64,000 nucleotides of DNA from JANQIO01 sp036351375 (GTDB taxonomy: Bacteria; Pseudomonadota; Gammaproteobacteria; Pseudomonadales; Halieaceae): assembly GCA_036351375.1 (NCBI GenBank), contig JAZBOY010000058.1, forward strand, positions 1 to 64,000, read 5' to 3'. Under the pieces are notes generated by a model that did not search any database, was not told the origin of the DNA, and was given only the letters and a program-made list of their open reading frames with translations. The translations under genes were made by a program, and so were the position numbers. Below are positions 24,939 through 35,155 of this stretch, one piece after another. Numbering within the stretch: the stretch's first letter is position 1; every line of letters starts with the position of its first letter.

Positions 24939-27057
24939 AGAATCCAAGGAGGCGATTCGGCAGGCCTATAACGCGCTCATAGAAGGCAAGTCCCTGAACC
25001 CGCGTTGGGGGCAGCGCCAGATGATTGCCGAGATCGCCAACGCCCTGGCGCGCATGGACAGCGAAAATGATGAGGCGACACCGCAGGTGGCCATCGAGGC
25101 GGGCACCGGTACCGGCAAAACCATCGCCTATACGGTCGCCGCCATTCCACTGGCGCGCGCCAGTGACAAGACCCTGGTGATCTCTACCGCCACCATCGCC
25201 CTGCAGGAGCAGCTGGTGATGAAAGACCTGCCGGACATCCGCCGGCACAGCGGCCTGGCCTTCGACTTCGTCCTCGCCAAGGGCCGTCGCCGCTATATCT
25301 GCCTGTCGCGGCTGGATCGGCTGTTGGCCAGCGGCGGCGCCGAGGACCCGGTTATTCCCCTCTACCCGGACGAGGTCAATGCGCCGGGCCAGGACGCCCT
25401 GCCGGTCTACCAGTCGATGGCAGAAGCCCTGGGGCGCGGTGAGTGGGATGGTGACCGCGATGCCTGGCCCGAGGAAGTGGCCAACGATGCCTGGTTCAGT
25501 GTGACTACCGATCACAGTCAGTGCAGCGGCCGGCGCTGCCCCAATGTCGGCCAGTGCAGTTTCTTCAAGGCTCGCGATGCGCTGCAACACGCCGATGTGA
25601 TTGTCACCAATCACGACCTCGTACTCTCTGACCTGGCGCTGGGAGGCGGTGCGATTCTCACGCCGCCTGAGGATACGGTCTATATCTTCGACGAGGGCCA
25701 TCACCTGCCCGCCAAGGCGCTAAACCATTTCTCTGCCTTCTGCCGGCTGTCGAGTACCCGGCAGTGGGCAGAAGACTGCCAGCAGCAGCTGGGGCAGGGC
25801 GCCTCGACCCTGGCGGTCGCCGAGCTGACCGACGCCATGGAAAAACTGGAGTCACGGTTCAACGCGGTCGCCGGGGAGCTGGAGACTGCAAGTTCCCTGC
25901 TGCCCCTGCTGGAGGGTATGCCGGAGCCTCGCGACCCCAACGACAGCGTGCACCTGCGCTTCGAGATGGGCGCCATACCACAGGTCCTGGCCGTGCAGGC
26001 AGAACGCCTGGCCCAGCAGTTCAATCAGTTGCACGAGCGCCTGCAGCGACTGGAGAATCGCTTCGAGGACGCCATGGACGGTGATCTCTCGGGCATCGAC
26101 AGCACGGAGGCGGAGGCGTGGTACGCGGCCGTCGGCGCCATGCTGGGGCGGGCGGAGGGTAATCTCGCCCTCTGGTCAGACTATGCGTCGGCGCCCACAG
26201 AGCTTGCGCCCGCGGATGCCGAAAACGCACCGACGGCGCGCTGGATCAACGTGATACCGGCGGGTAACAGCATCGCCTACGAGCTGCGCTCGAGTCCGGT
26301 ATTGGCGGCAGAGATCCTCACCGAGCACCTGTGGCCGCGAGCGGCCGGGGTGATCGCTACTTCGGCTACCATGACGGCGCTGAACAGCTTCGAGCGTTTC
26401 ATCCTGCATTCCGGCATGCCACGCTCTGGCAGCTTCAAAGTGGTTCCCAGCCCGTTTGATCACCAGCAGGCCGAGCTGCGCATCCCGGCGATGGACTGCG
26501 ACCCCGGTGACCCGGAAGCCCACACCCAGTGCCTGGTCGAGAAGCTGCCGCAATGGCTGGACCCGGGCGAGGGCAGCCTGGTGCTGTTCTCGTCTCGCCG
26601 CCAGCTCAATGACGTCTACCAGGGCCTGCCGGGAGAGTGGCGCGACCGCATCCTGCTGCAGGGGGATTACAGCAAGCACGAAATCCTCCGCCGCCACCGC
26701 GAGCGCATCGACGGTGGGCAGGGGAGCCTCATTTTTGGTCTCGCCAGCTTTGCCGAAGGGGTAGACTTGCCGGGAGACTACTGCCGACATGTGCTGGTGG
26801 CCAAAATCCCCTTCGCCGTGCCCGATAGCCCGCTCGAGGCGGCACTCTCCGAGTGGGTGGAACGGCGCGGCCGCAATGCCTTCATGGAAATCACCGTGCC
26901 CGATGCAGCCCTGCGGCTGGTGCAGGCCTGCGGGAGACTGCTGCGCACGGAAGCCGACAGCGGCCGGGTCACCATCTGTGACCGACGCCTGGTCACCCGT
27001 CGCTACGGCAAGGCGCTGCTGGAAGCCCTGCCGCCGTTTCGACGCACCATCGAGTGA
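24928..27057 (+). CDS. dinG: DinG-type ATP-dependent DNA helicase, probable TTG start
   Basis: 709 residues if translation starts at the TTG at 24928 (GGGAGG lies 11 bases before it); no ATG occurs before the conserved region, and a longer frame upstream is only antisense-like readthrough of the acyltransferase. Motifs: Walker A EAGTGTGKT, STATIALQEQL, iron-sulfur cysteines (YICLSRL; SQCSGRRCPNVGQCSFF), DEGH box, and a C-terminal helicase half with GLASFAEGVDLPGDY and QACGRLLRTEADSG. The length equals E. coli DinG (716). XPD-like superfamily 2 helicase that unwinds R-loops, D-loops and G-quadruplexes. The alternative initiator is the next codon, CTG. Confidence 0.92.
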   Translation: MLSEESKEAIRQAYNALIEGKSLNPRWGQRQMIAEIANALARMDSENDEATPQVAIEAGTGTGKTIAYTVAAIPLARASDKTLVISTATIALQEQLVMKDLPDIRRHSGLAFDFVLAKGRRRYICLSRLDRLLASGGAEDPVIPLYPDEVNAPGQDALPVYQSMAEALGRGEWDGDRDAWPEEVANDAWFSVTTDHSQCSGRRCPNVGQCSFFKARDALQHADVIVTNHDLVLSDLALGGGAILTPPEDTVYIFDEGHHLPAKALNHFSAFCRLSSTRQWAEDCQQQLGQGASTLAVAELTDAMEKLESRFNAVAGELETASSLLPLLEGMPEPRDPNDSVHLRFEMGAIPQVLAVQAERLAQQFNQLHERLQRLENRFEDAMDGDLSGIDSTEAEAWYAAVGAMLGRAEGNLALWSDYASAPTELAPADAENAPTARWINVIPAGNSIAYELRSSPVLAAEILTEHLWPRAAGVIATSATMTALNSFERFILHSGMPRSGSFKVVPSPFDHQQAELRIPAMDCDPGDPEAHTQCLVEKLPQWLDPGEGSLVLFSSRRQLNDVYQGLPGEWRDRILLQGDYSKHEILRRHRERIDGGQGSLIFGLASFAEGVDLPGDYCRHVLVAKIPFAVPDSPLEAALSEWVERRGRNAFMEITVPDAALRLVQACGRLLRTEADSGRVTICDRRLVTRRYGKALLEALPPFRRTIE

Positions 27058-27065
27058 TAGGTAGA

Positions 27066-27416
27066 ATGTCGGGAAACGAGGTGGAGAATCACTTGGCGCA
27101 GGCAGACAAAGTAGCCGAACTGCTGATCGATGTGGAAGCCAGCCTGCGCCAGCTCAACCTCTGGCAGCATGAACCACCCTCGGCCGAAGCACTGGCCAGT
27201 ACCCAACCCTTCTGTATCGATACCCTCGGCTTCGACCAGTGGCTGCAGTTCATCTTCCTGCCCACAATGTACCAGCTGATCGATAGTGGTGAGGCCCTGC
27301 CGACCGAGTGCGCCATCGCGCCCATGGCGGAGGAATACTTCCGCGGCTCGGAGCTGCCCACTCGCGCCCTGGAGGATGCCCTGGCCGAGGTGGACAGGCT
27401 GCTGACCGGGGGCTGA
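27066..27416 (+). CDS. yqcC: YqcC-family protein (DUF446)
   Basis: 116 residues from the ATG at 27066, eight bases after the dinG stop. It shows the family pattern: helical N-terminus VAELLIDVEASLRQLNLWQ, then PSAEALASTQPFCIDTLGFDQWLQFIFLPTMYQLID and IAPMAEEYF. YqcC is a small cytosolic helical protein often found next to truC; here it follows dinG. Its function is not established. No truC is present nearby. Confidence 0.9.
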   Translation: MSGNEVENHLAQADKVAELLIDVEASLRQLNLWQHEPPSAEALASTQPFCIDTLGFDQWLQFIFLPTMYQLIDSGEALPTECAIAPMAEEYFRGSELPTRALEDALAEVDRLLTGG

Positions 27417-27440
27417 GTGGTAGGAGGTTTTCTGGAGGGG

Positions 27441-27468
27441 AAAACCACGCCTGCACGGGCAGGCGTGG
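27441..27468 (-). terminator. Intrinsic terminator after the small minus-strand gene
   Basis: CCACGCCTGC (27445-27454), loop ACGG, GCAGGCGTGG (27459-27468): a perfect 10-bp stem. On the minus strand it is followed by TTTT (27441-27444) and lies 17 bases past the stop of the 64-residue gene. A second weak stem, GGTTTTC/GAAAACC (27426-27432/27440-27446), overlaps its foot. Confidence 0.72.
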
Positions 27469-27485
27469 GCGCTGCGTGCGGTACT

Positions 27486-27680
27486 TCAGTGAACGGTAGT
27501 GTTGGCGTCCACCGGCGTCATGTCGCCGGCGGCCTCGGTCTTGCGGACAGACTCCTGCTCCTGCAGGTAGGTGCGAAGCCGGCCTACCACGCTGGTCATC
27601 ACGTCGATCGTCTGGCTGATCTGGTCCAGGGCCATCAGGATGGTCTCGGTGTCGGTGGTGGCTTGCTTGTTATCGCTCAT
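27486..27680 (-). CDS. Small hypothetical protein, probable coiled coil
   Basis: 64 residues. GAGGATC precedes the ATG at 27680 with good spacing. The centre (ETILMALDQISQTIDVMTSVVGRLRTYLQEQ) has a regular heptad-like hydrophobic pattern and could form a helical hairpin or coiled coil; the ends are polar. No signal peptide and no cysteine. It lies downstream of nrdB on the same strand but is separated from it by a cluster of strong hairpins and has its own terminator, so it is probably a separate unit. I do not recognise the family. Confidence 0.65.
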   Translation of the reverse strand: MSDNKQATTDTETILMALDQISQTIDVMTSVVGRLRTYLQEQESVRKTEAAGDMTPVDANTTVH

Positions 27681-27715
27681 GCTCGATCCTCACTGGTATC
27701 GGCGAAGTGTTCTAT

Positions 27716-27846
27716 GCGGCCCCAGAGTTTCCCCTGGCGGGGCCGCGCGTTTCATTGCCACATTTTGGGAACGTATTGCTACGTTCCGTACTGCTGCCCC
27801 GGACAAGGTCCGGGGCACGGCAGCCTTGCACTGGCCGGGGGCCAGT
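27716..27846 (-). other. Cluster of four perfect hairpins directly after nrdB
   Basis: Reading away from nrdB: ACTGGCC-N3-GGCCAGT (27830-27846, touching the nrdB stop), TGCCCCGGAC-N3-GTCCGGGGCA (27795-27817), GGAACGTA-TTGC-TACGTTCC (27768-27787) and GCGGCCCC-N15-GGGGCCGC (27716-27746). All stems are perfect, of 7, 10, 8 and 8 bp. None is followed by a strong T-tract on the minus strand. They could act as terminator and as 3' protection of the nrdAB messenger. Confidence 0.7.
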
Positions 27847-29193
27847 CTAGTCCCAGCTCAGCGCGCCGCCGGTCTGGTACTCGATAACCCGGGTTTCGAA
27901 GAAGTTCTTCTCCTTGCGCAGGTCCATGATCTCGGACATCCACGGGAAGGGGTTCTGTACACCGGCAAACTGCTCGGGCAGGCCCAGTTGGACCAGGCGG
28001 CGGTTGCAGATGAATTGCAGGTACTCCTCCATCATGGCGGCGTTCATGCCCAACACACCGCGCGGCATGGTGTCGCGTGCGTATTCGATCTCGATCTGGG
28101 TACCCTCGAGGATCATCTGGATGACTTCTTTCTTGAATTCGTCGGTCCAGAGCTGCGGGTTCTCCAGCTTGATCTGGTTGATCACGTCGATGCCGAAGTT
28201 CAGGTGCATGGACTCATCCCGCAGGATGTACTGGAACTGCTCCGCCACGCCGGTCATCTTGTTGCGGCGACCCATGGAGAGAATCTGGGTGAAGCCGCAG
28301 TAGAAGAAGATGCCCTCGGTTACCGCGTAAAAACCGATCAGGTTGCGCAGCAGCTCCCGGTCGGCTTCTTCGGTGCCGGTGTGAAAGTTGGGGTCGCTCA
28401 GCGCGTGGGTGTGGCTGAGGCTCCAGGCGGCCTTCTTGGCGACTGAGGGTACCTCGCGGTACATGTTGAACACCGCTCCTTCGTCCATGCCCAGCGACTC
28501 GATGCAGTACTGGTAGGCGTGGGTGTGGATGGCCTCTTCAAAGGCCTGGCGCAGCAGGTACTGGCGGCACTCCGGGTTGGTGATGTGGCGGTAGATGGCC
28601 AGCACCAGGTTGTTTGCGACCAGCGAGTCGGCGGTGGAGAAGTAGCCGAGGCTGCGCAGCACGATGCGACGCTCGTCTTCCGACAGGCCGTCGGCGCTCT
28701 TCCAGGTCGCCACGTCTGCCGTCATGTTGATTTCCTGGGGCATCCAGTGATTGGCACAGCCGTCCAGGTATTTCTGCCAGGCCCAGTCGTACTTGAAGGG
28801 CACCAGCTGGTTCAGGTCGGCGCGGCAGTTGATCATCGCCTTTTCGTCGACGGATACCCGCGCAGCACCCATTTCAAGCTCTTCCAGGCCAGGCGCCACG
28901 TCCATATCGGCAATCGCCTGGTTGGCCTCTTCGATCAGCGTATCGGCTTGCGCCACAGCCTTGTTGGCGGCAGCAAGCGCCTTCTCGGCCTCGGCATCGG
29001 CTGCCACCGGTGCCGCAGTGGCCAGCTGCTGCTCGACCTCGGCCTCGCTGAGGGTTTCCACGATCGGTGTGGGGATAGGCGCCTCTGCGGCAGCGGTGTC
29101 GGCCCCCTGGTTCGCCGACGACTCACTGGCGCGGCCCGGGGCTTTTGCCTCGGCAGCGTTTTCTTCCGTGTTGTATTCGTCCCAACTAAGCAT
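27847..29193 (-). CDS. nrdB: Ribonucleoside-diphosphate reductase beta subunit (class Ia, NrdB)
   Basis: 448 residues. The R2 core starts near residue 105 (ARVSVDEKAMINCRADLNQLVPFKYDWAW). Dinuclear metal ligands are visible in order: Asp in FSTADSLVANN, Glu and His in FEEAIHTHAYQY, Glu in AVTEGIFFY, Glu and His in ILRDESMHLNFG. The Tyr four residues after the first ligand His (HTHAY) matches the radical tyrosine position of E. coli R2. The first 100 residues are an Ala/Glu-rich, probably disordered extension, as in Pseudomonas NrdB. The C-terminus TGGALSWD is the NrdA docking tail. Ribosome binding site AGGAGAGA is well placed. Downstream of nrdA. Confidence 0.95.
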   Translation of the reverse strand: MLSWDEYNTEENAAEAKAPGRASESSANQGADTAAAEAPIPTPIVETLSEAEVEQQLATAAPVAADAEAEKALAAANKAVAQADTLIEEANQAIADMDVAPGLEELEMGAARVSVDEKAMINCRADLNQLVPFKYDWAWQKYLDGCANHWMPQEINMTADVATWKSADGLSEDERRIVLRSLGYFSTADSLVANNLVLAIYRHITNPECRQYLLRQAFEEAIHTHAYQYCIESLGMDEGAVFNMYREVPSVAKKAAWSLSHTHALSDPNFHTGTEEADRELLRNLIGFYAVTEGIFFYCGFTQILSMGRRNKMTGVAEQFQYILRDESMHLNFGIDVINQIKLENPQLWTDEFKKEVIQMILEGTQIEIEYARDTMPRGVLGMNAAMMEEYLQFICNRRLVQLGLPEQFAGVQNPFPWMSEIMDLRKEKNFFETRVIEYQTGGALSWD

Positions 29194-29383
29194 GTCTCTC
29201 TCCTGAAATTCCTACGCTTTTTTGAGCTTCAAGGCATTGCCACTTGTGGTGTGGCTGTCTGCCAGTGTCTTTATGTGTTGCCTGATGGTCTTGCTTTGCC
29301 TGTTTCTCTATCGGGTGTTGCTATGAGCTTGTTCAATTACAGCTTTCGGCCTCTCACCGAATTACCGCCCGTGAAGGCCTGCC

Positions 29384-32269
<2,886 letters not shown>

Positions 32270-32992
32270 GTCTACTCCGGAATCAGGCCTGGCATTTTTA
32301 ACTGCGAACACTCCCTGTGCTTGCCGGTTCGCGTACTGGCTGGATGAAAGGGTATCCAGTTTCTACGCCAAACCGACCTGGCCGTTTGTGCCTGCGGTGT
32401 TTTGCCTGTTTTGCCTGTCTGTGTGCCTAACGCTCTTTTATTCACCGGTGCCCTGCGAGTGCCGGGTCCGGCCGTTTGTAGGTGTGTTACCTCGTTACCT
32501 CGTGTACACCACTTGCATTAGCCTTCCGTCGCCGTAGGTAGGTGGTCTGGTTCGCCGGTGTTACTGCTACGGGTTCCCCGGAACCGTGTCACTGGCTTGT
32601 TATCCCCCATTCCCAGTGCCGATGGTGTAGATGTGGTCGTGTCCGGAGAACCCGGTAACGGCCCATGATCGGCGCTGGTTGTTTCCCTTTGGCCCTGTCT
32701 GGAAAACGTCGCTCTGTTATTACTGCTTATATGTTGCTGGTACTGCGTTTGTTGCTGCTTCTGATACCGCTGCCTGTCTTGGCCTTTCACAAGCCATTTT
32801 TACCTGCTCGTTACTCGCATCCCGGCCTGTTGCCCTGTACTGCTTTGGCACCGATCTGTCCCGTTCCGACTTGTTCCTAACCGTTCGAGACTTGTTTGCG
32901 TCACGTTCGGGCCGGTTCGCGTATGTCTGGCCAAGCCGTGGACCGTCTATGGGCTGGTTCCCACAGGCTATTTGGGCTGTTTCCAGGCTCTG
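32270..32992 (-). other. Long A/C-rich untranslated leader of nrdA
   Basis: No credible gene lies between nrdA and its promoter signals. On the nrdA-sense strand the segment is rich in A and C and poor in T, with runs of the type ACAGGCAAAACAGGCAAA and AACAAACGC. A 13-base direct repeat (plus-strand GCCGGTTCGCGTA) occurs at 32323-32335 and 32911-32923. Short minus-strand frames exist (for example 32518-32790) but are low-complexity, hydrophilic and lack ribosome binding sites. It reads like a roughly 750-base 5' UTR that is largely unstructured. Confidence 0.6.
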
Positions 32993-33008
32993 ACCCAATA
33001 TATTGGGC
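32993..33008 (-). promoter_or_regulatory. Proximal NrdR box (nrdAB)
   Basis: The perfect palindrome CCCAATATATTGGG (32994-33007) fits the NrdR repressor box core (C-A-ATATAT-T-G). Its centre at 33000.5 is 32 bp from the centre of a second, less perfect box (CATTATCTTG, 33028-33037). NrdR boxes normally occur as pairs about three helical turns apart at nrd promoters. Confidence 0.75.
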
Positions 33009-33024
33009 CTTGCTGGCAGCTGAG

Positions 33025-33040
33025 ATACAAGATAATGCGC
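33025..33040 (-). promoter_or_regulatory. Distal NrdR-like box overlapping the nrdA -10
   Basis: On the minus strand CATTATCTTG (33028-33037) matches the core of the proximal palindrome (CAATATATTG) at 8 of 10 positions and overlaps the proposed -10 hexamer. The pair spacing of 32 bp is that expected for cooperative NrdR binding. Confidence 0.6.
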
Positions 33041-33057
33041 TTGTGAGCGGAATGCAA
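33029..33057 (-). promoter_or_regulatory. Candidate sigma-70 promoter of nrdAB
   Basis: Minus strand: TTGCAT (33052-33057), 17-base spacer, TATCTT (33029-33034). The hexamers match the consensus 3/6 and 4/6, so the call leans on its placement between the DnaA boxes and the NrdR pair. Transcription would start near 33022, some 750 bases upstream of nrdA. Confidence 0.5.
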
Positions 33058-33079
33058 GGCATTGGAGCTGGGGTTTTTC

Positions 33080-33099
33080 TGTGGATAAAGTGTGGGCAA
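33080..33099 (-). promoter_or_regulatory. DnaA boxes upstream of nrdAB
   Basis: On the minus strand 33080-33088 reads TTATCCACA, a perfect DnaA box. Exactly 11 bp further upstream, 33091-33099 reads TTGCCCACA, a weaker match. They end 23 bp before the proposed -35. In E. coli nrdAB is also controlled by DnaA through boxes upstream of its promoter. I see no dnaA, dnaN or origin-like cluster of boxes here, so an origin is not implied. Confidence 0.72.
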
Positions 33100-33335
33100 A
33101 CCATAAGGTCTGTGACCGCTAACCCCTGAGCCCGCATGACATCAAAGTCTTTAGAAATCAGACGCTTGCGTGCCCCAGGATAGGGCTTCTATCAATTTGT
33201 TCTAAAGCCCTGCCAGATGTTTGAACTTTTGTTATTAGGTAGGACTTACCTGTACAAAACATGCACAGTTGGTGAGGGGCGGGGCTGGCTCGGGTGTGAT
33301 TTACGGCCGGCTGTGGAAAACCGGCCGACACGACA
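33100..33335. other. Gap between nrdAB control region and argD
   Basis: No gene. It contains AGGGCTT/AAGCCCT (33182-33188/33205-33211), a near-palindrome AGGTAGGACTTACCT (33237-33251), and CGGCCGG-N10-CCGGCCG (33304-33310/33321-33327). The last lies nine bases after the argD stop and may be part of its terminator. No T-tract is long enough for a firm call. Confidence 0.45.
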
Positions 33336-34535
33336 TCACGCGCTGGCCCGGGCAGGTGCGTCCTGTTGCAGGAACCGTGTGACCAGGGCAGACACCCCGT
33401 CGACCAGTTGCTCCGCCTCAGCCTGGTTGAGTATCAGCGGCGGCAACAGGCGGATGACGTTACCGGCAGTCACGTTGATCAGCAGGCCGGCGGCCAGTGC
33501 TTCGGTGACCAGTTCGCCGCAGGGCTCATCCAGCTCGATGCCCAGCATCATGCCGCGCCCGCGGATGTCACGTACCCCGGGGAGGTCGCCCAGCCGCTCC
33601 CGGAAACCGGCCAGTATCTGCGCACCGGTGGCGGCGGCGTGGTCGGCGATCCCCTCGGCTTCCATGGTCTCGATCACAGCCAGGGCGGCGGCACAGGCCA
33701 GTGGATTGCCGCCGTAGGTGGAGCCATGGTGCCCGGCCTGGAACACCTCCGCCGCGGCGCCGCCCGCCATGCAGGCGCCAATCGGTACACCGTTGGCCAG
33801 CGCCTTGGCGGTGGTGATGATGTCAGGCACCACGGATTCGCCCTGGCAGGCATACCAGGTGCCGGTGCGGCAGTTGCCACACTGCACCTCATCAAACATC
33901 AGCAGCCAGTGGTGTTGGTCGCAGATCTCGCGCAACTCGGCCAGGTAGCCGGCGGGCGGCAGGTTGATCCCGCCTTCACCCTGTATCGGTTCCACCAGGA
34001 CCGCAGAGATACTGTGGTTGTTTTCTGCAATGGTGCGCACGGCCTGCGCGTCACCGAAGGGCGCCCGGGTAAACCCGCTCACCAGTGGCTCGAAGCCGGC
34101 CTGGATCTTGCGGTTGCCCGAGGCAGACAGGGCGGCCATGGTGCGGCCGTGGAAGGCGTGCTCCATGACAATGACGGCGGGATTCTGGATCTCGCGTTGA
34201 TGGCCGTACAGTCGGGCCAGCTTGATGGCGGCCTCATTCGCTTCCGCGCCTGAATTGCCAATGAAGCAACGCGACAGGCCTGACACCTCGGCGAGTCGCT
34301 GGGCCAACGTCTCCTGGTGCTCGACCCGGTAGAGGTTCGAGGTGTGTACCAGTTTGCCGGCCTGTGTGCTGACGGCGGCCGTCACCGCCGGGTGGGCGTG
34401 CCCCAGGGAATTGACGCCGATACCGGCGATAGCGTCCAGGTAGCGTCGCCCTTCACTGTCTACCAGCCAGGCGCCTTCCCCGTGGGTAAAGGTCACATCC
34501 AGACGCTTGTAGGTATTCATCAGGGCCGATGCCAT
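33336..34535 (-). CDS. argD: Acetylornithine aminotransferase family protein
   Basis: 399 residues from the ATG at 34535 (AGGAG seven bases upstream); the frame is open to 34649 without conserved residues. Class III aminotransferase with GIGVNSLGHAHPAVTAAV at the N-terminus, FIGNSGAEANEAAIKLAR for phosphate binding, EPIQGEGGI, DEVQCGNCRTGTWYA, and the PLP lysine in ITTAKALANGVPIGA. The short form with AIAGIGVNSLGHAHP and QCGNCRTG is typical of ArgD, which transfers an amino group to N-acetylglutamate semialdehyde in arginine synthesis and may double as SuccinylDAP aminotransferase. No other arg genes are adjacent. Confidence 0.88.
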   Translation of the reverse strand: MASALMNTYKRLDVTFTHGEGAWLVDSEGRRYLDAIAGIGVNSLGHAHPAVTAAVSTQAGKLVHTSNLYRVEHQETLAQRLAEVSGLSRCFIGNSGAEANEAAIKLARLYGHQREIQNPAVIVMEHAFHGRTMAALSASGNRKIQAGFEPLVSGFTRAPFGDAQAVRTIAENNHSISAVLVEPIQGEGGINLPPAGYLAELREICDQHHWLLMFDEVQCGNCRTGTWYACQGESVVPDIITTAKALANGVPIGACMAGGAAAEVFQAGHHGSTYGGNPLACAAALAVIETMEAEGIADHAAATGAQILAGFRERLGDLPGVRDIRGRGMMLGIELDEPCGELVTEALAAGLLINVTAGNVIRLLPPLILNQAEAEQLVDGVSALVTRFLQQDAPARASA

Positions 34536-34710
34536 GGCGTTGCTCCTGTCGATTCTGAGTACGCAGTGATAGCTGTCCCGGGCCCGCGCCGCAGGGAATC
34601 CAGCATGGTAATCGTCGGTGGCCCGGCGAGGCAATGCGGCGTGATCCAATGGGGACGTTTTTGCCTATACTCGTTACAATACCGCTTTTAAACCCGCGGT
34701 ACAGGTCATC

Positions 34711-35058
34711 ATGGATACTATCGACACCATTAAAGATCAGATCGAAAACAACGCCGTCATTCTCTATATGAAAGGCTCCCCCAACCAGCCCCAGTGTGGC
34801 TTCTCGGCGCGCACCTCCCAGGCCCTGATGGCCTGCGGTGAGCGTTTTGCCTACGTGGACGTCCTGAGTAATCCGGACATCCGCGCCAACCTGCCGGCCT
34901 ACGCGAATTGGCCGACCTTCCCGCAGCTGTGGGTCAAGGGCGAGCTGATCGGCGGTTGTGACATCGTCATGGAAATGTACGAGTCGGGTGAGCTTCAGCC
35001 CCTGATCAAGGAAGCGGCCGCTGATGCCGGTGCAGAGGACAGCGCCGCCAACGGCTGA
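34711..35058 (+). CDS. grxD: Monothiol glutaredoxin Grx4
   Basis: 115 residues. The active site CGFS is in the context MKGSPNQPQCGFSARTSQAL, followed by WPTFPQLWVKGELIGGCDIVMEMYESGEL, which holds the TFP cis-proline and GGCD glutathione-binding motifs. Monothiol CGFS glutaredoxins carry [2Fe-2S] clusters, alone or with BolA. The C-terminal tail AADAGAEDSAANG is longer than in E. coli. Divergent from argD and closed by a strong terminator. Confidence 0.95.
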   Translation: MDTIDTIKDQIENNAVILYMKGSPNQPQCGFSARTSQALMACGERFAYVDVLSNPDIRANLPAYANWPTFPQLWVKGELIGGCDIVMEMYESGELQPLIKEAAADAGAEDSAANG

Positions 35059-35093
35059 AGGCCGCTGACTGCTCACGGCAAGCCAGACAGCCG

Positions 35094-35119
35094 GCCCGCC
35101 TTTTAGGCGGGCTTTTTTT
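35094..35119 (+). terminator. Intrinsic terminator of grxD
   Basis: GCCCGCC (35094-35100), loop TTTTA, GGCGGGC (35106-35112), then seven T residues (35113-35119). A textbook rho-independent terminator 36 bases after the grxD stop. Confidence 0.93.
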
Positions 35120-35155
35120 GCCCACCGGAGGCCTGGTTGCAGGGGCGCCGGCTTC

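Noticed and set aside
32518..32998. Small minus-strand proteins in the nrdA leader
   Set aside because: Low-complexity Gln/Ser/Thr-rich translations without family resemblance or ribosome binding sites; composition is explained by the A/C-rich leader.
33080..33099. Replication origin, suggested by DnaA boxes
   Set aside because: Only one perfect box and one weak one, no AT-rich unwinding region, and no origin-linked genes; control of nrdAB explains them.
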